Assembly (NCBI GenBank): GCA_028564705.1
Contig: JAPXFQ010000787.1
Location: 4,030,001 to 4,094,000, forward strand
DNA from: Apricaphanius iberus
Taxonomy: Eukaryota; Chordata; Actinopteri; Cyprinodontiformes; Aphaniidae
Reading direction: 5' to 3'
DNA length: 64,000 nt
Shown here piece by piece: positions 1 through 10,581 of this stretch. Position 1 is the first letter of the stretch. Each line of letters opens with the position of its first letter. The position numbers were made by a program, and so were the translations under genes. Below the pieces are notes generated by a model. That model ran no database searches, was not told the origin of the DNA, and worked only from the letters and a program-made list of their open reading frames with translations.

Positions 1-36
1 TCCCAATCTGGAGACTTCTTCAGCAGAGCTCAAACA

Positions 37-1032
37 ATGTTCCGAAATGGATTGCATAGAACTGGAAACATGATCCAAAATGCCTTTAACATGGTACAAG
101 CAGGAGATGCCTCCAACACGGGACGAGTAAGAGCTGGGAATTATTTGCATAGAGCCAGAACCGGAATTGCAGGTATCTTCAACTCAGTTTCGACAAGGAT
201 CACAAATGGGTGGCAGGCACTAAGAGACCGATTGAGACGCATTAGGGAAGCTATTAACGAACATGTCAAGAGATTTATCCATTTATTAGGCAGGTTGGTG
301 GCATATCTTTTTGTCAAGAATTTAGAGCAATTAACATTAAAGCTTACCAGGCTAGAAGCTGATCGCGCAAACAATCAAACTTTAGCAATATTCCTCCACC
401 AGCAATTCATGCAGCAAGTTAAGAGATCGCTGCAGATAGTCCTAACATATTTGGACCTATCGAACCAAAACATTAGTCCAGCTGAAAGTCTTTGGGTTGC
501 AATAGAGAGCAATCAAGAACAGAGTTTTCCTTTTGCATTTCAAGATAGACCACAGAAAAACAGGTCAACAGCTGCAAAATCTCAGAGATCAAGAACGAGA
601 AATGTTTTCATGGTATCCAGAGGTTGTCAGACAGATCTTTCCCGTGTAAACCGGGATCCATCTGTTAACAGTTTCCCAACAGGGAATGGGTTGCAAAGAA
701 TCAGAATCAGACTTAGGTCAGCCTTCAACTCAGTTTCAACATGGATTCAAGCTGTCGTTCAAGCAGTAAAAGAGTGGCGGAGAGACATTCGTGATAAAAT
801 TAAACATGGTTCCTTGAGATTCTTGTTTCATACACTTAAGATTCTAACATGGAGATTCATCAGACATGTAGAGATGCTTAGATTAGAGATCGTCAGGCTG
901 GCAAATCAAGATCAAGACAGAGGTGATGAAATTAGTCGCCTCCAGGAGGAAATCCAAATTTATGAGCTGCAAGTGCGCAAACTGTTGGACCTTTTACAAC
1001 GTATAGAAATTAAATTAATAAGCTTTCCCTGA
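37..1032 (+). CDS. Uncharacterised basic helical protein with internal duplication (possibly 5' partial)
   Basis: I do not recognise this protein. The frame is open for 331 codons from the ATG at 37 and stays open through the 36 bases upstream to the window edge, so the true start or an upstream exon may lie outside. Residues about 48-109 and 230-291 are two copies of one module: each opens with FNSVST, continues as an Arg/Lys-rich helix and ends in a leucine-rich segment (KNLEQLTLKLTRLEAD versus HVEMLRLEIVRLANQD). The residues after each module (to ~146 and ~325) look coiled-coil-like. The copies are also alike in DNA around 177-198 and 723-745. No signal peptide, cysteine pattern or catalytic motif is visible. 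Between the modules lies a polar Ser/Arg linker (~150-225). The stop at 1030-1032 abuts a TACA microsatellite, so the tail may have been altered by repeat expansion. It could be a lineage-specific gene or a retroelement-derived ORF. Confidence 0.55.
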   Translation: MFRNGLHRTGNMIQNAFNMVQAGDASNTGRVRAGNYLHRARTGIAGIFNSVSTRITNGWQALRDRLRRIREAINEHVKRFIHLLGRLVAYLFVKNLEQLTLKLTRLEADRANNQTLAIFLHQQFMQQVKRSLQIVLTYLDLSNQNISPAESLWVAIESNQEQSFPFAFQDRPQKNRSTAAKSQRSRTRNVFMVSRGCQTDLSRVNRDPSVNSFPTGNGLQRIRIRLRSAFNSVSTWIQAVVQAVKEWRRDIRDKIKHGSLRFLFHTLKILTWRFIRHVEMLRLEIVRLANQDQDRGDEISRLQEEIQIYELQVRKLLDLLQRIEIKLISFP

Positions 1033-1836
1033 TACATAGATGCAAACAAACACACACACATACAAACAAACACACATGCATACACAGTTACATACATACA
1101 TACACACACATACATACATAAACACATAAATACATACACACCTACATATATACATACATACACAGTTACATACATACACACACTTACATACATTAACACA
1201 TAAATACATACACACCTACATACATACATACATACATACACACCAACATACATACGTACATATACATACATACAGACATACACTTACATACACATTCATT
1301 CAAATACATACATACATACATACATACATACATACATACATACATACATACATACATACATACATACATACATACACACCTACAAACATACACACACACA
1401 TACATACATACATTAAAACATACACACACACCCCCACATACATACACGCACACACATACATACACACACACACACTTACATACACACATACATACATACA
1501 TATATACATACATACACACACATACAAACATACAGATACACGCACGCACACACTTACATATATACATACACACACACACATACACACACACACCCACATA
1601 CATAAACGCACACACATACATACACACACTTACATACATACATACACACACATAGCATACATACATACATAGAAATATCTATATATACAAACACATACAT
1701 ACACATACATACACACACATACATACACACACCTACATACATACACACATTTTTTTTTTTGTTTTTTTTTTGTTTTTTTTTGTGTTTTTTACATACATAC
1801 AGTACATACATACACATACATTTATACATACATACA

Positions 1837-1870
<34 letters not shown>

Positions 1871-1961
1871 CATATTTTTTTTTTTTTTGTTTTTCATACA
1901 CACACACATACATCACACACACATACATACATACATACATACATACATACATACATTTTTT

Positions 1962-2001
<40 letters not shown>

Positions 2002-2160
2002 TACATACATACATACATACATTTATACATACATACACATACATTTATACACACATACATTTATACATACATACATTTTTACATACATACACATACATTT
2101 ATACACACATACAATTATACATACATACATACACATAAACAAATACACATACATACCATC
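1033..2160. repeat. Compound (TACA)n/(CACA)n microsatellite with poly-T tracts
   Basis: About 1.1 kb consists almost only of TACA, CACA and CATA units, interrupted by poly-T blocks near 1750-1790, 1875-1893 and 1957-1998. Long reading frames on both strands here are repeat translations (Cys/Tyr/Val/Met or His/Thr/Tyr only) and are not genes. The right end passes directly into the 3' end of the minus-strand LINE at about 2160, whose terminal sequence reads GATGGATGG on its own strand. The array probably grew from that LINE tail. Confidence 0.95.
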
Positions 2161-2164
2161 CATC

Positions 2165-4456
2165 ATCTTCCGCCTATCTGAGGTCGGGTCGCGGGGGCAG
2201 TAGCCTAAGCAAAGAGACCCAGACTTCCCTCTCTCCGGACACTTGGGCCAGCTCCTCGGGAGGAATCCCGAGGCGTTCCCAAGCCAGCTGGGAGACATAA
2301 ACCCTCCAGCGAGTCCTTGGTCTTCCCCTGGGTCTCCTCCCGGTGGGAAGTGCCCAGAACACTTCACCAGGGAGGCGTCCATGAGTCATCCTGACCAGAT
2401 GCCAGAGCCACCTCAACTGGCTCCTCTCAATGTGGAGGAGCAGCGGCTCTACTCTGAGCCCCCTGCGGATGACCGAGCTTCTCACCCTATCTCTAAGGGA
2501 GAGCCCAGCCACCCTACGGAGGAAAGTAATTTCAGCCGCCTGTATCCATGATCTCGTTCTTTCGGTCACCACCCAACGTTCGTGACCATAGATGAGGGTA
2601 GGAACGTATATCGACCGGTAAATCGTGAGCTTTGCCTTTCGGCTCAGCTCTCTCTTCACCACGACAGACGGGTACAGCGCCCGCATAACTGCAGACGCCT
2701 CACCAATCCGTCCATCGATCTCCCGCTCCATTTTGTCCTTATTGGTGAACAAGAACCCCAGATACCTAAACTCCTCCACTTGAGGAAGTACTTCATCACA
2801 CACACTTGGCTGCGAACTGCTCCAACGAGAGCTGTAGATCACGTTCGGATGAAGGCAACAAGACCACATCATCTGCGAAAAGCAGAAACCTGATCCTGAG
2901 GTCACCAAAACGGATCCCCTCCACACCTTGGCTGCGCCTAGAACTCCTGTCCATAAATGTTATGAACAGGATCGGTGACAAAGGGCAACCTTGGCGGAGT
3001 CCACCGCTCACTGGAAATGAGTCCGACTTACTGCGGGCTATGCGAACCAGACTCTGACACCGGTCATACAGGGACCTAACAGCCCGTATCAAAGGGCCTG
3101 TTACCCCATACTCCCGGAGTACCCCCCACAGGACACCCCGAGGGACACAGTCGAACGCCTTCTCCAAGTCCACAAAGCACATGTAGACTGGTTGGGCGAA
3201 CTCCCACGCACCCTCCAGGACCCTGCCGAGGGTGTAGAGCTGGTCCAGTGTTCCACGGCCAGGACGAACTCCCGAATAGACCTTACCAGGGAGGCTCAGA
3301 AGTGTGAGCCCCCTGTAGTTGGAACAAACTCTGTGGTCCCCCTTTTTAAAGAGGGGGACCACCACCCCGGTATGCCAATCCAAGGGAACTGCCCCTGATG
3401 TCCACGCAATATTACAGAGCCGCGTCCACCAACACAGCCCTACAACATCCAGAGCCTTGAGGGACTCCGGCCGACTCTCATCCAGCCCCCGGAGCCTTGC
3501 CACCGAGGAGCATTTTAACAACCTTGGAGACTTCAGCACCAGAGATTGGTAGAGCGCGTCCCAGAGTCCCCAGACTCTTCTTCCAAACAGGAAGACGTGT
3601 CGGTGGGATTGAGGAGGTCTTCGAAGTATTCCATCCACTGACCCAAAACGTCCCGCGTTGAGGTCAGCAGCACACCGCCCCCACTGTAAACAGTGTTGGT
3701 GGCAGACCGCTCCCCTCCTGAGACGCCGGATAGTGGACCAGAATCGCTTCGAAGCCATACGGAAGTCGTTCTCCATGGTCTCTCCAAACTCCTCCCACGC
3801 CCGAGTTTTTGCCTCAGCGACCATCCGAGCTGCACTCCGCTTGGCCTGCTGGTACCTATCAGCTGCCTCAGGAGTTCCACAGGCCAAGAAGGTCCGATAG
3901 GACTCCTTCTTCAGCTTGACAGCATCCCTCACCGCCGGTTTCCATCAGTGGGTTCGAGGGTTGCTGCCGCGACAGGCACCAACTACCTTGCGGCCACAAA
4001 TACGGTCAGCCGCTTCGACAATGGAGGCACGGAACATGGCCCATTCAGACTCAATGTCCCCCGCCTCCCCCGGGACGTGTTTGAAGTTCTGCCGGAGGTG
4101 AGAGTTGAAACCCCTTCTGACAGGAGACTCCGCCAGACGTTCCCAGCAGACCCTCACAACATGTTTGGGCCTGCCAGGTCTGTCCGGCATCCTCCCCCAC
4201 CACCGGAGCCGATTCACCACCAGGTGAGTCTTCACCCAAGTGTCCAAAACATGCGGCCGCAGGTCAGATGAAACGACAACCAGGTCGATCATCGAGCCGC
4301 GGCCTAGGGTGTCCTGGGACCAAGTGCACACATGAACACCCTTATGCTTGAACATGGTGTTCGTTATGGACAATCCATGACGAGCACAGAAGTCCAACAA
4401 CAAATCACCGCTCGGGCTCAGATCGGGGGGCCATACCACCCAACCACGCCTCTCCA
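2165..4456 (-). mobile_element. APE-type non-LTR retrotransposon (LINE), 5'-truncated and frameshifted
   Basis: On the minus strand three partly overlapping frames make up the body of a LINE polyprotein. From 4456 leftward: the last part of an endonuclease-like domain (DTLGRGSMIDLVVVSSDLRP), a linker, then reverse transcriptase with CFVDLEKAFDCVPRGVLW, GLRQGCPLSPILF and the catalytic FADDVVLL, then a C-terminal region ending with GRRPRGRPRTRW and a Trp/Leu/Pro-rich tail near 2180. The RT frame (2796-3932) and the C-terminal frame (2174-2926) overlap out of phase, which shows at least one frameshift. The N-terminal endonuclease is missing. It resembles common fish LINEs of the RTE/Rex-like or I/Nimb-like groups; I cannot fix the clade. 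The element is inactive. Confidence 0.85.
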
Positions 4457-4790
4457 GGTACATACACATACATACATACACACATACATACATACATACA
4501 TTTTCTGAACCGCTTATTCCTCAAGGGGTCGCGGGGGGGCTGGTGCCTATCTCCAGCTGTCAACGGGCGAGAGGCGGGGTACACCCTGGACAGGTCGCCA
4601 ATCCATCACAGGGCCACACATACATACATATAAACACACACATATATATATATTTATGTATATATACATATACATACACATAGATACACACTCACATACA
4701 TACACATGCACACATTCACACACACACAAACATACATACACACACACATACATACATACATACATACATACATACATACATGTGTTGCAC
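4457..4790 (-). repeat. SINE/LINE 3'-tail fragment bracketed by (CATA)n arrays
   Basis: Bases 4457-4500 are CATA repeats. Bases 4501-4618 are the reverse complement of a common fish retroposon tail, reading GATGGATTGGCGACCTG, then a CCAGGGTGTACCCCGC-type block and AGCGGTTCAGAAAATG on the minus strand. The same tail ends the SINE at 53502-53853 and occurs at 13337-13425. Bases 4619-4782 are again CATA/TACA repeats. The order suggests one retroposon landed in the tail array of another. Confidence 0.8.
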
Positions 4791-6713
4791 TGAGTGAGCC
4801 TAATGATGTTCACACTGGTTGTCTGAGTCCCCAGACCCCCCACCCCATCATAAAACAAAACTGAATATTTAAGAGTGGCCGTTTTTATTGTGGCCTTTGT
4901 AAGGCACACATGTGCATTAATCAAGCTGTCTAATCAGCATCTTGATATGGCACACTTATGAGGTAGGAAGGATTATCTCAGCAAAGGAAGAAGTGCTCAC
5001 TATCAAAGATTTAGACATATCTGTGAACAATTTCTGAGATAAATGGTTATTTTGTGTATGTAGAAAATGTTTCAGATCTTTGAGTTCATCTCATAAAAAA
5101 TTTGAGAAAAAACAAAAGTGTTGCGCTTATATTTTTGTTCAGTATAGTTACCAGCTACCTACCTACCTACCTATAAGGTGTCTTATAGACCATCATTTGT
5201 TCTCAAACTCACATATATTACAGGTACGAATCCGTTCCCTCGGTTTATTAAACTGTGACTATCTGTCCTGTCCACTGGTTCCCTGGTTTTTTTCAACAAG
5301 CAAATTGATGCTTTGGCAGAGTGGTTAACGTGTAGGATTGGCACCTGATTTGCAGTAAATCAAATCCTGCTCAGGTAGTCAGTTAGCACTTTGTCACACT
5401 TCTATTTTCTGGGGTGCCTGCAGGAAATTAGGCTATGAACATAAGCGTTCTTTAAATGGGGACATTTCCCTGGCATTATTTATAAATCATAGTTTTGTCC
5501 CCACAACATAAAAACCTGATATGGAATTTTTTTAACAGTGCAGGTCTAACCTATGACCTCCCTGCTACTTTTACATACTTTTTTTTCAGAAAAAGATATA
5601 CTGTTACCATAAATTCTTGGAGAAATATCAAGTCGGAGTACCTCATAATGCCTACCAGTTTAGGTGATTGTGTCACTTTGAGGAATTTATGTCTCCAAAA
5701 TGCTGAAAGGGGACAAAAAACTCTCTTTGACTCTGGTAAAATTTCTCCTAAACTGGACAAAAAGAAATTTGTATGGAAAATCTATTTATTTTTTTAACTT
5801 ATACCTTCTAAAATCATACATATCAAGTTTTGCAAAGTATTTTCAAAATAGTTTCAAATATTTCATGCATGGAATTAAGTATCGTCAGAACTCTTAACAT
5901 TTCAATCTCTCTCCTTTAAAAACAAGTTTCCATTTAGTGTCAGCATTTTGGCTTCCGTTTATTTATCTTTTGTTAATATTCATGAATTATTATTCCAATA
6001 CATTACAACAAAGTTGGTTGAAACTTATTTTGTCTCGACATGCAGCATTAGTATCAGGCATCCCAAGGCTCTCTGCCAACTTTAAGGACTAATGCATAAA
6101 ACATACTTATTATCTAGGCTCAAATCACCTTCCAACTTTTTACCATCAAGTCAATGCTTTATACACCCCACCATTAACATAGAGATTTATGTACCGTTTA
6201 ATATGCTAATAAAGAAGACATATGTGGGTCATTTATAACTATATAAACTGCCCTGTGTGGTCTGCAAAAGCACTTAGGGGCTGAAGTCAACTTGAGGCTC
6301 GTCTAGGCCTGTGATAGCAGGATACACTGCCACACAGGGGAAAGAGGAGTACACACTCCCACAACAGTTTTTCACATAGTTCATTTTTGATTCCAGAGAT
6401 ATTTAAATATAAAACAAATTATTTCGTTTTTTTTTTCTTTAAATGTATTAAAAAGTTTGGCAGGATTGATTTAATGAAATCCACATTTGTTAATCTTGTT
6501 TTAAATGTTTTTATCATTATTATTGTGTAATGTTAACTTTGTTTTCTCTTTTGGGGATAAATTACCATTCAACTGGGACTAGGACGTGACGTGGACGAGG
6601 GAGGAACAGGAATTGGAAGCTTCCTGAAATGCTTCAACCACTGGCAGAGAAGAAGAGGGAGCCAAAAGTCCTTTTTACTTTGCTTGTTTTTACTGAGTAT
6701 GCAAACTTGTTCG
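4791..6713. other. AT-rich intergenic DNA, no gene seen
   Basis: No convincing exon or complete repeat is visible in this 1.9 kb apart from a short CTAC tract near 5156-5172 and the tRNA-like stretch listed separately. The longest frames, up to 100 codons, have no recognisable domain. Confidence 0.5.
5313..5380 (+). tRNA. Degenerate tRNA-like sequence (pseudo-tRNA or SINE head)
   Basis: The stretch starting TGGCAGAGTGG resembles a polymerase III A box, and about 45 bases later AAATCAAATCC weakly resembles a B box (consensus GGTTCGANTCC). The acceptor stem does not pair convincingly and the B box has lost key bases, so this is at best a tRNA relic or a truncated SINE head. Confidence 0.2.
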
Positions 6714-8176
6714 TAGGGCTAGGCGATATGAGCTAAAATTAATATCACAGTATATCGAGCATTTTACCTCGATAACGGTAAGTGGACGATAACAAGGACC
6801 ACCACCACCCCCCTATCCTTTTCTGATATATACTGGCTTCTTGCTAATGAACAATAAAAAGTCACTTTATTTGTTGCTAGGCCCCTTTTTTCTGAAAAAC
6901 AGACGGTAGATGAGTTTAACGCTGTGTCCACACCAAAAGCGTCAAAACACGCCACATGCCCCCAGCTGGATGCTAGAACATTCGGACCTTGAAGCGTGTA
7001 CAAAGCGAACTGGACGCGCTTGAAATATTGTATTTTCATGCACGAACTGGCCTTCAGCGGAGCTGGTGCCAGAGGTCAGCTGGCGGTGGATTATGGACCG
7101 AACTGACGGAGGACAGAGTGGATTACGTGTTCGGCATGGCCTCCGGTAGAGCTGGGACCGCTGCACTGGGGGTTTGGTGAGCTACAGGTACAGTCTAGCT
7201 ACGGCGGACGGATCCATAAACACCAGCGAGCCTCTCATAAACACCGGCTCCTCGACGCCTGGAGAACGTGACCTGCTCGCCCAGTTTGTGCCGTGAAGGT
7301 CCAAGCTTCGCCTGCCGAAACACCAACTACATTTCTGAGCAGCTGTCCATCTGTCTGCGGTTCGTAAAAGTTCATAGTATTTGAGCAGCGTGGGACGTGG
7401 TGCGGGAGCTGCTACAAGGAAACCAGGTGAGGAGGCCGCTTCAAGGCTGACTTCTAGGCCGAGACGTGCTTTTACAGCAACAACGGCTCTTTTAAGAGCC
7501 ACCCACAAACCTCTCAAGAGCATTCCTGTCTAAATAGTTTTTTGTTTTGTTTTTCTGTCTCTTTAAAGCAAACTGCTTGTGTCATGTAGCTCGGGGTGAT
7601 TAGCCACGATGTTTATCAGTATTTCCTACATGTCCTGCTGAGGCTGTAGCTCCATGACAGTCACAGAATCACTCAAACTCTGTCCCCTGATTGGTTGTCG
7701 CGGCGCGATTTGACGCTGGAGTTCAGATTTTTCCAACTCGAGCAGAATTTTTCACGTGCCGCAAATGCCTCACTCGAACAAATCCTCCGTGCAGATCAGG
7801 CAGAAAAGCGTTTCCGCGACGCAAATCTGCTTCTGACTTGAAGCGGTACCCCCTGCCGTGCGTCATCGCGGTCCTCCATTGACATAACATGTAGACCTGA
7901 CTCGCCGCTCGCTTTAATTCGCTTTTGGTGTGTACGTACAGTTAACTCTTGCGAAATATAGCTACACAGTAGCTTCATTAGCAGAGCTTTCCCCCAGTTG
8001 GGTTTTATTGCCTCTGTATGTCACATGACTGCGTAGTCACGTGACTCAAGGCAACGCTGATTTCTTAAAGGGCAGCAGCACCGCTAAACTACTTTTACAT
8101 ACCAAATTTACTGCCGTTGACGTCGGTAACAGTCATAAATTTCGGTGTTGGTCAATTTTTATACCGCCCAGCCCTA
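6714..8176. mobile_element. Non-autonomous hAT-like DNA transposon
   Basis: The left terminus TAGGGCTAGGCGATAT at 6714 is matched by an inverted right terminus ending at 8176, whose reverse complement begins TAGGGCTGGGCGGTAT. The flanks form an imperfect 8-bp target duplication, CTTGTTCG (6706-6713) and GTTGTTTG (8177-8184), 6 of 8 matching, as expected for hAT. The 1463-bp interior has no transposase frame; it contains a second inverted-repeat structure listed separately. Confidence 0.75.
6916..7945. mobile_element. Possible nested TTAA-flanked MITE inside the hAT-like element
   Basis: CCACACCAAAAGCG-type sequence near 6928-6941 recurs as CGCTTTTGGTGTG at 7920-7932 in inverted orientation. 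TTAA lies just outside both arms, at 6916-6919 and 7942-7945. TTAA duplications are typical of piggyBac and Kolobok elements. The outermost bases of the arms match poorly, so the boundary is tentative. No transposase is encoded. Confidence 0.45.
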
Positions 8177-8278
8177 GTTGTTTGTTAATTAGGTGTACGT
8201 TTAATTTTCAGTGATTAAAACTTCAATGACTAGTCATTTATTTATATTGATTTGCTTTAGTTTGGAATGTGTTATTTG

Positions 8279-9273
8279 CAGTCTTGGGTAGTAATGAAAT
8301 ACATGTACTGGCGGTACGTATTTAGAATAGTAATTATGACTATATTCCATTACAGTTACTATTTTTAAACATGGTATTCTGAATACAGTTACTTTCGTAA
8401 TACCATTGGAATAATTGTGTGTTTTCCACTTTCTTCCTGAAAGATGAATGAGAGTTTTGTGAAATGTATGTCTCTGCTTTAGTGTAGGCTATCCCATAAT
8501 ACCCCTAAGTAACATGCCGCTGAAACCATAGAGATTCTGTTGCCGAAACACTCCCCACCTGCAAGCACCAACGTTAACGTGAGTGGCCAGGTATGGATTC
8601 AGACCCGGAGCTGGGGGGTTGGAGCCACAACCGCAGCCAAATAAACCTACTAGCTGTGAAGGAAATTATGCATCCAATTGCGCTTTCTCACAGTAAATTT
8701 TTTTCATGTGATGCTAGATTTCCTTCGAGCATCCCTGACAATCGCCCGACTAAAGCCATGGTGGTTAAAACAGGGGCAAAAGATCAAATCTGGCATCACT
8801 AGTCACACCACTTCTGATGTCAAACTGCGAAGTAAGCAGGCAAACTCCAGTGATTGCTGGAGCAGCTGTAATTCGGTATCAATTAATGAAGCGGCATATT
8901 TGTATTGCCCCCTAAAATATTTTTGCAAAGGTTAGTGATGGATTCAGGTGGGAAAATGTTTACATTTTTGTATAAACTTTTGCTGGCAGGTCTCAAGAAG
9001 CTACGCCGCACATCAACAAAGTCGGTTGGTTGGTTTTTGGCCACTGAAAAGGTAACAGTGTTGTGCCAAAAATAATTAAATACTGTATTTTTTTTCCCGG
9101 TCAGCATCTAATGTTTAGTATTTATATGCCCTTTGTTTTCTTGCATTCCAAGTATTTAGAATACAGTACCCGGATTCAGCAAAGTAACGGAATACGTTAC
9201 AAAATACATTTTAAAGTAGGAATTCAGTATTGTATAACTAAATACATTTAAAAAGTATTCTCCCCAACACTGG
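8279..9273. mobile_element. Non-autonomous hAT-like transposon with 8-bp target duplication
   Basis: The left end CAGTCTTGGGTAG and the inverted right end (reverse complement CAGTGTTGGGGAG) form terminal inverted repeats. The flanking octamers are GTTATTTG (8271-8278) and GTTATTGG (9274-9281), 7 of 8 matching, the expected hAT signature. The 995-bp interior shows no transposase. Confidence 0.8.
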
Positions 9274-9410
9274 TTATTGGTAGTCCTCTCTTTCTAATGG
9301 TCTGATCACCCAGTATAAAACATGTCTAGTCGTTGTTGCTAGGGGGTCAGTTAGATATTTGCTTATTAAGGTTATATTACTGTTGAGCGTTATCGATTGA
9401 GTTTTGTTAA

Positions 9411-9920
9411 AGTGACAGTGTGTAATTTTTGCAGTACATCTTTGAATATAGCCATTAAAATATTATGAAATAATGATTATGTAAAGCACATTAATTGTGG
9501 CGATATTGTAAAATATGACTTTAAAAATCAGTTTTAAAACACATATGCGTGGGTCTTCTCTTCAGGGGAAAGCCATATTAGACACCATCTTTACTTCTAC
9601 AAGAGCCGGACAGACAAAGCCGGACGGACAAAGAGCATGGAACAAGCGGCTTCTTTTGGGGTTTTTTAACACGACTTTGGTGACAACTGTGTTTTGAGTC
9701 ACGCTCTCCCCGCCTTCTACAGGAAGTTTGAATCAGTAGCTAACCTGGAGCTCACACACCAGGCTATAGTTACCTAATCACAGAGTGAAATGGCTGACCA
9801 CACGTATACTTCTCACGGGCTTCCGTTGTTGAGTTTCTTACTCAAAGACGCAGATACCGCATGCTTGTGATAATTTAGGTATGCACTGCCCCCTACGTGC
9901 CGAAAATTACATACTGTGCC
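9411..9920. mobile_element. Short inverted-repeat element (MITE)
   Basis: AGTGACAGTGTGTAATTTTTG at the left edge pairs with the reverse complement of the right edge (AGGCACAGTATGTAATTTTC), giving about 20 bp of imperfect terminal inverted repeat over 510 bp. No coding sequence is seen and I could not identify a clean target duplication. Confidence 0.6.
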
Positions 9921-10581
9921 TTTGAGCTTGCCCCTTTTTTATAGGCGCCATTCTGATTTTGTATTTCTTTTATGTTGGGTGAATAAAACACAATTTTTTT
10001 TTTATGATTCCTTTTCCTTGTGGCCCATTTAAAGCCGCTTGGAAATTCCCAAGGCTCCATGTATCATTCGTCCTTTCTATTTTTGATTGACAAACAAAAA
10101 ACGACAATGTGATTTATTTTTTGTTGTTGTTTTCAAATCAGAAACAAAAACAACAAAAACTGCTTGTTTCTCATGTTATAAACTTTTGTCTCGGATCAAA
10201 AATACAAAATTTTAAAATGGCCGCATGACAGAATTTGTTTTTAATATTTAATTGCTGTACGTCACCCAGAAATTGTCCTGCATGCAAAACTGCATGTACT
10301 AAGTTAGCTATACCGTGGCAACACTGGAGTCACACACCACAAAAATTATGGAGTTTTTCAAAACGGGTGTTAAGGATGAACGTGTTTTTGTGTTAACTGG
10401 TCTCCAATTTCCTTTAGTGTCTGTGGTTGCTGTTAGCGACCACAAATGTCACTGAGCTGAAGGACACTGCTTACTCGTCTGTGGGGTTCTCAAAACGAGG
10501 CAATAAACTATAAGCAGACTGGACCCCCGATTGTGTTTTTGTGTGTTAAAATGGTTCAGTGATGATCTATGCACAAACTTA
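9921..10581. other. Intergenic DNA, nothing identified
   Basis: AT-rich sequence with an AAAC/GTTT-rich imperfect palindrome around 10090-10170. No exon or named repeat recognised. Confidence 0.4.

Noticed and set aside
960..2060. Several long minus- and plus-strand frames rich in Cys/Tyr/Val/Met or His/Thr/Tyr/Phe
   Set aside because: They are translations of the TACA/CACA microsatellite and poly-T tracts; period-4 units rarely contain stops in some frames.
3192..4271. Plus-strand frames of up to 192 codons
   Set aside because: They are antisense to the minus-strand LINE polyprotein, which has real RT motifs.
1033..4790. CRISPR-like regularly spaced repeats
   Set aside because: The repeats are simple tetranucleotide arrays without unique spacers in a vertebrate genome.
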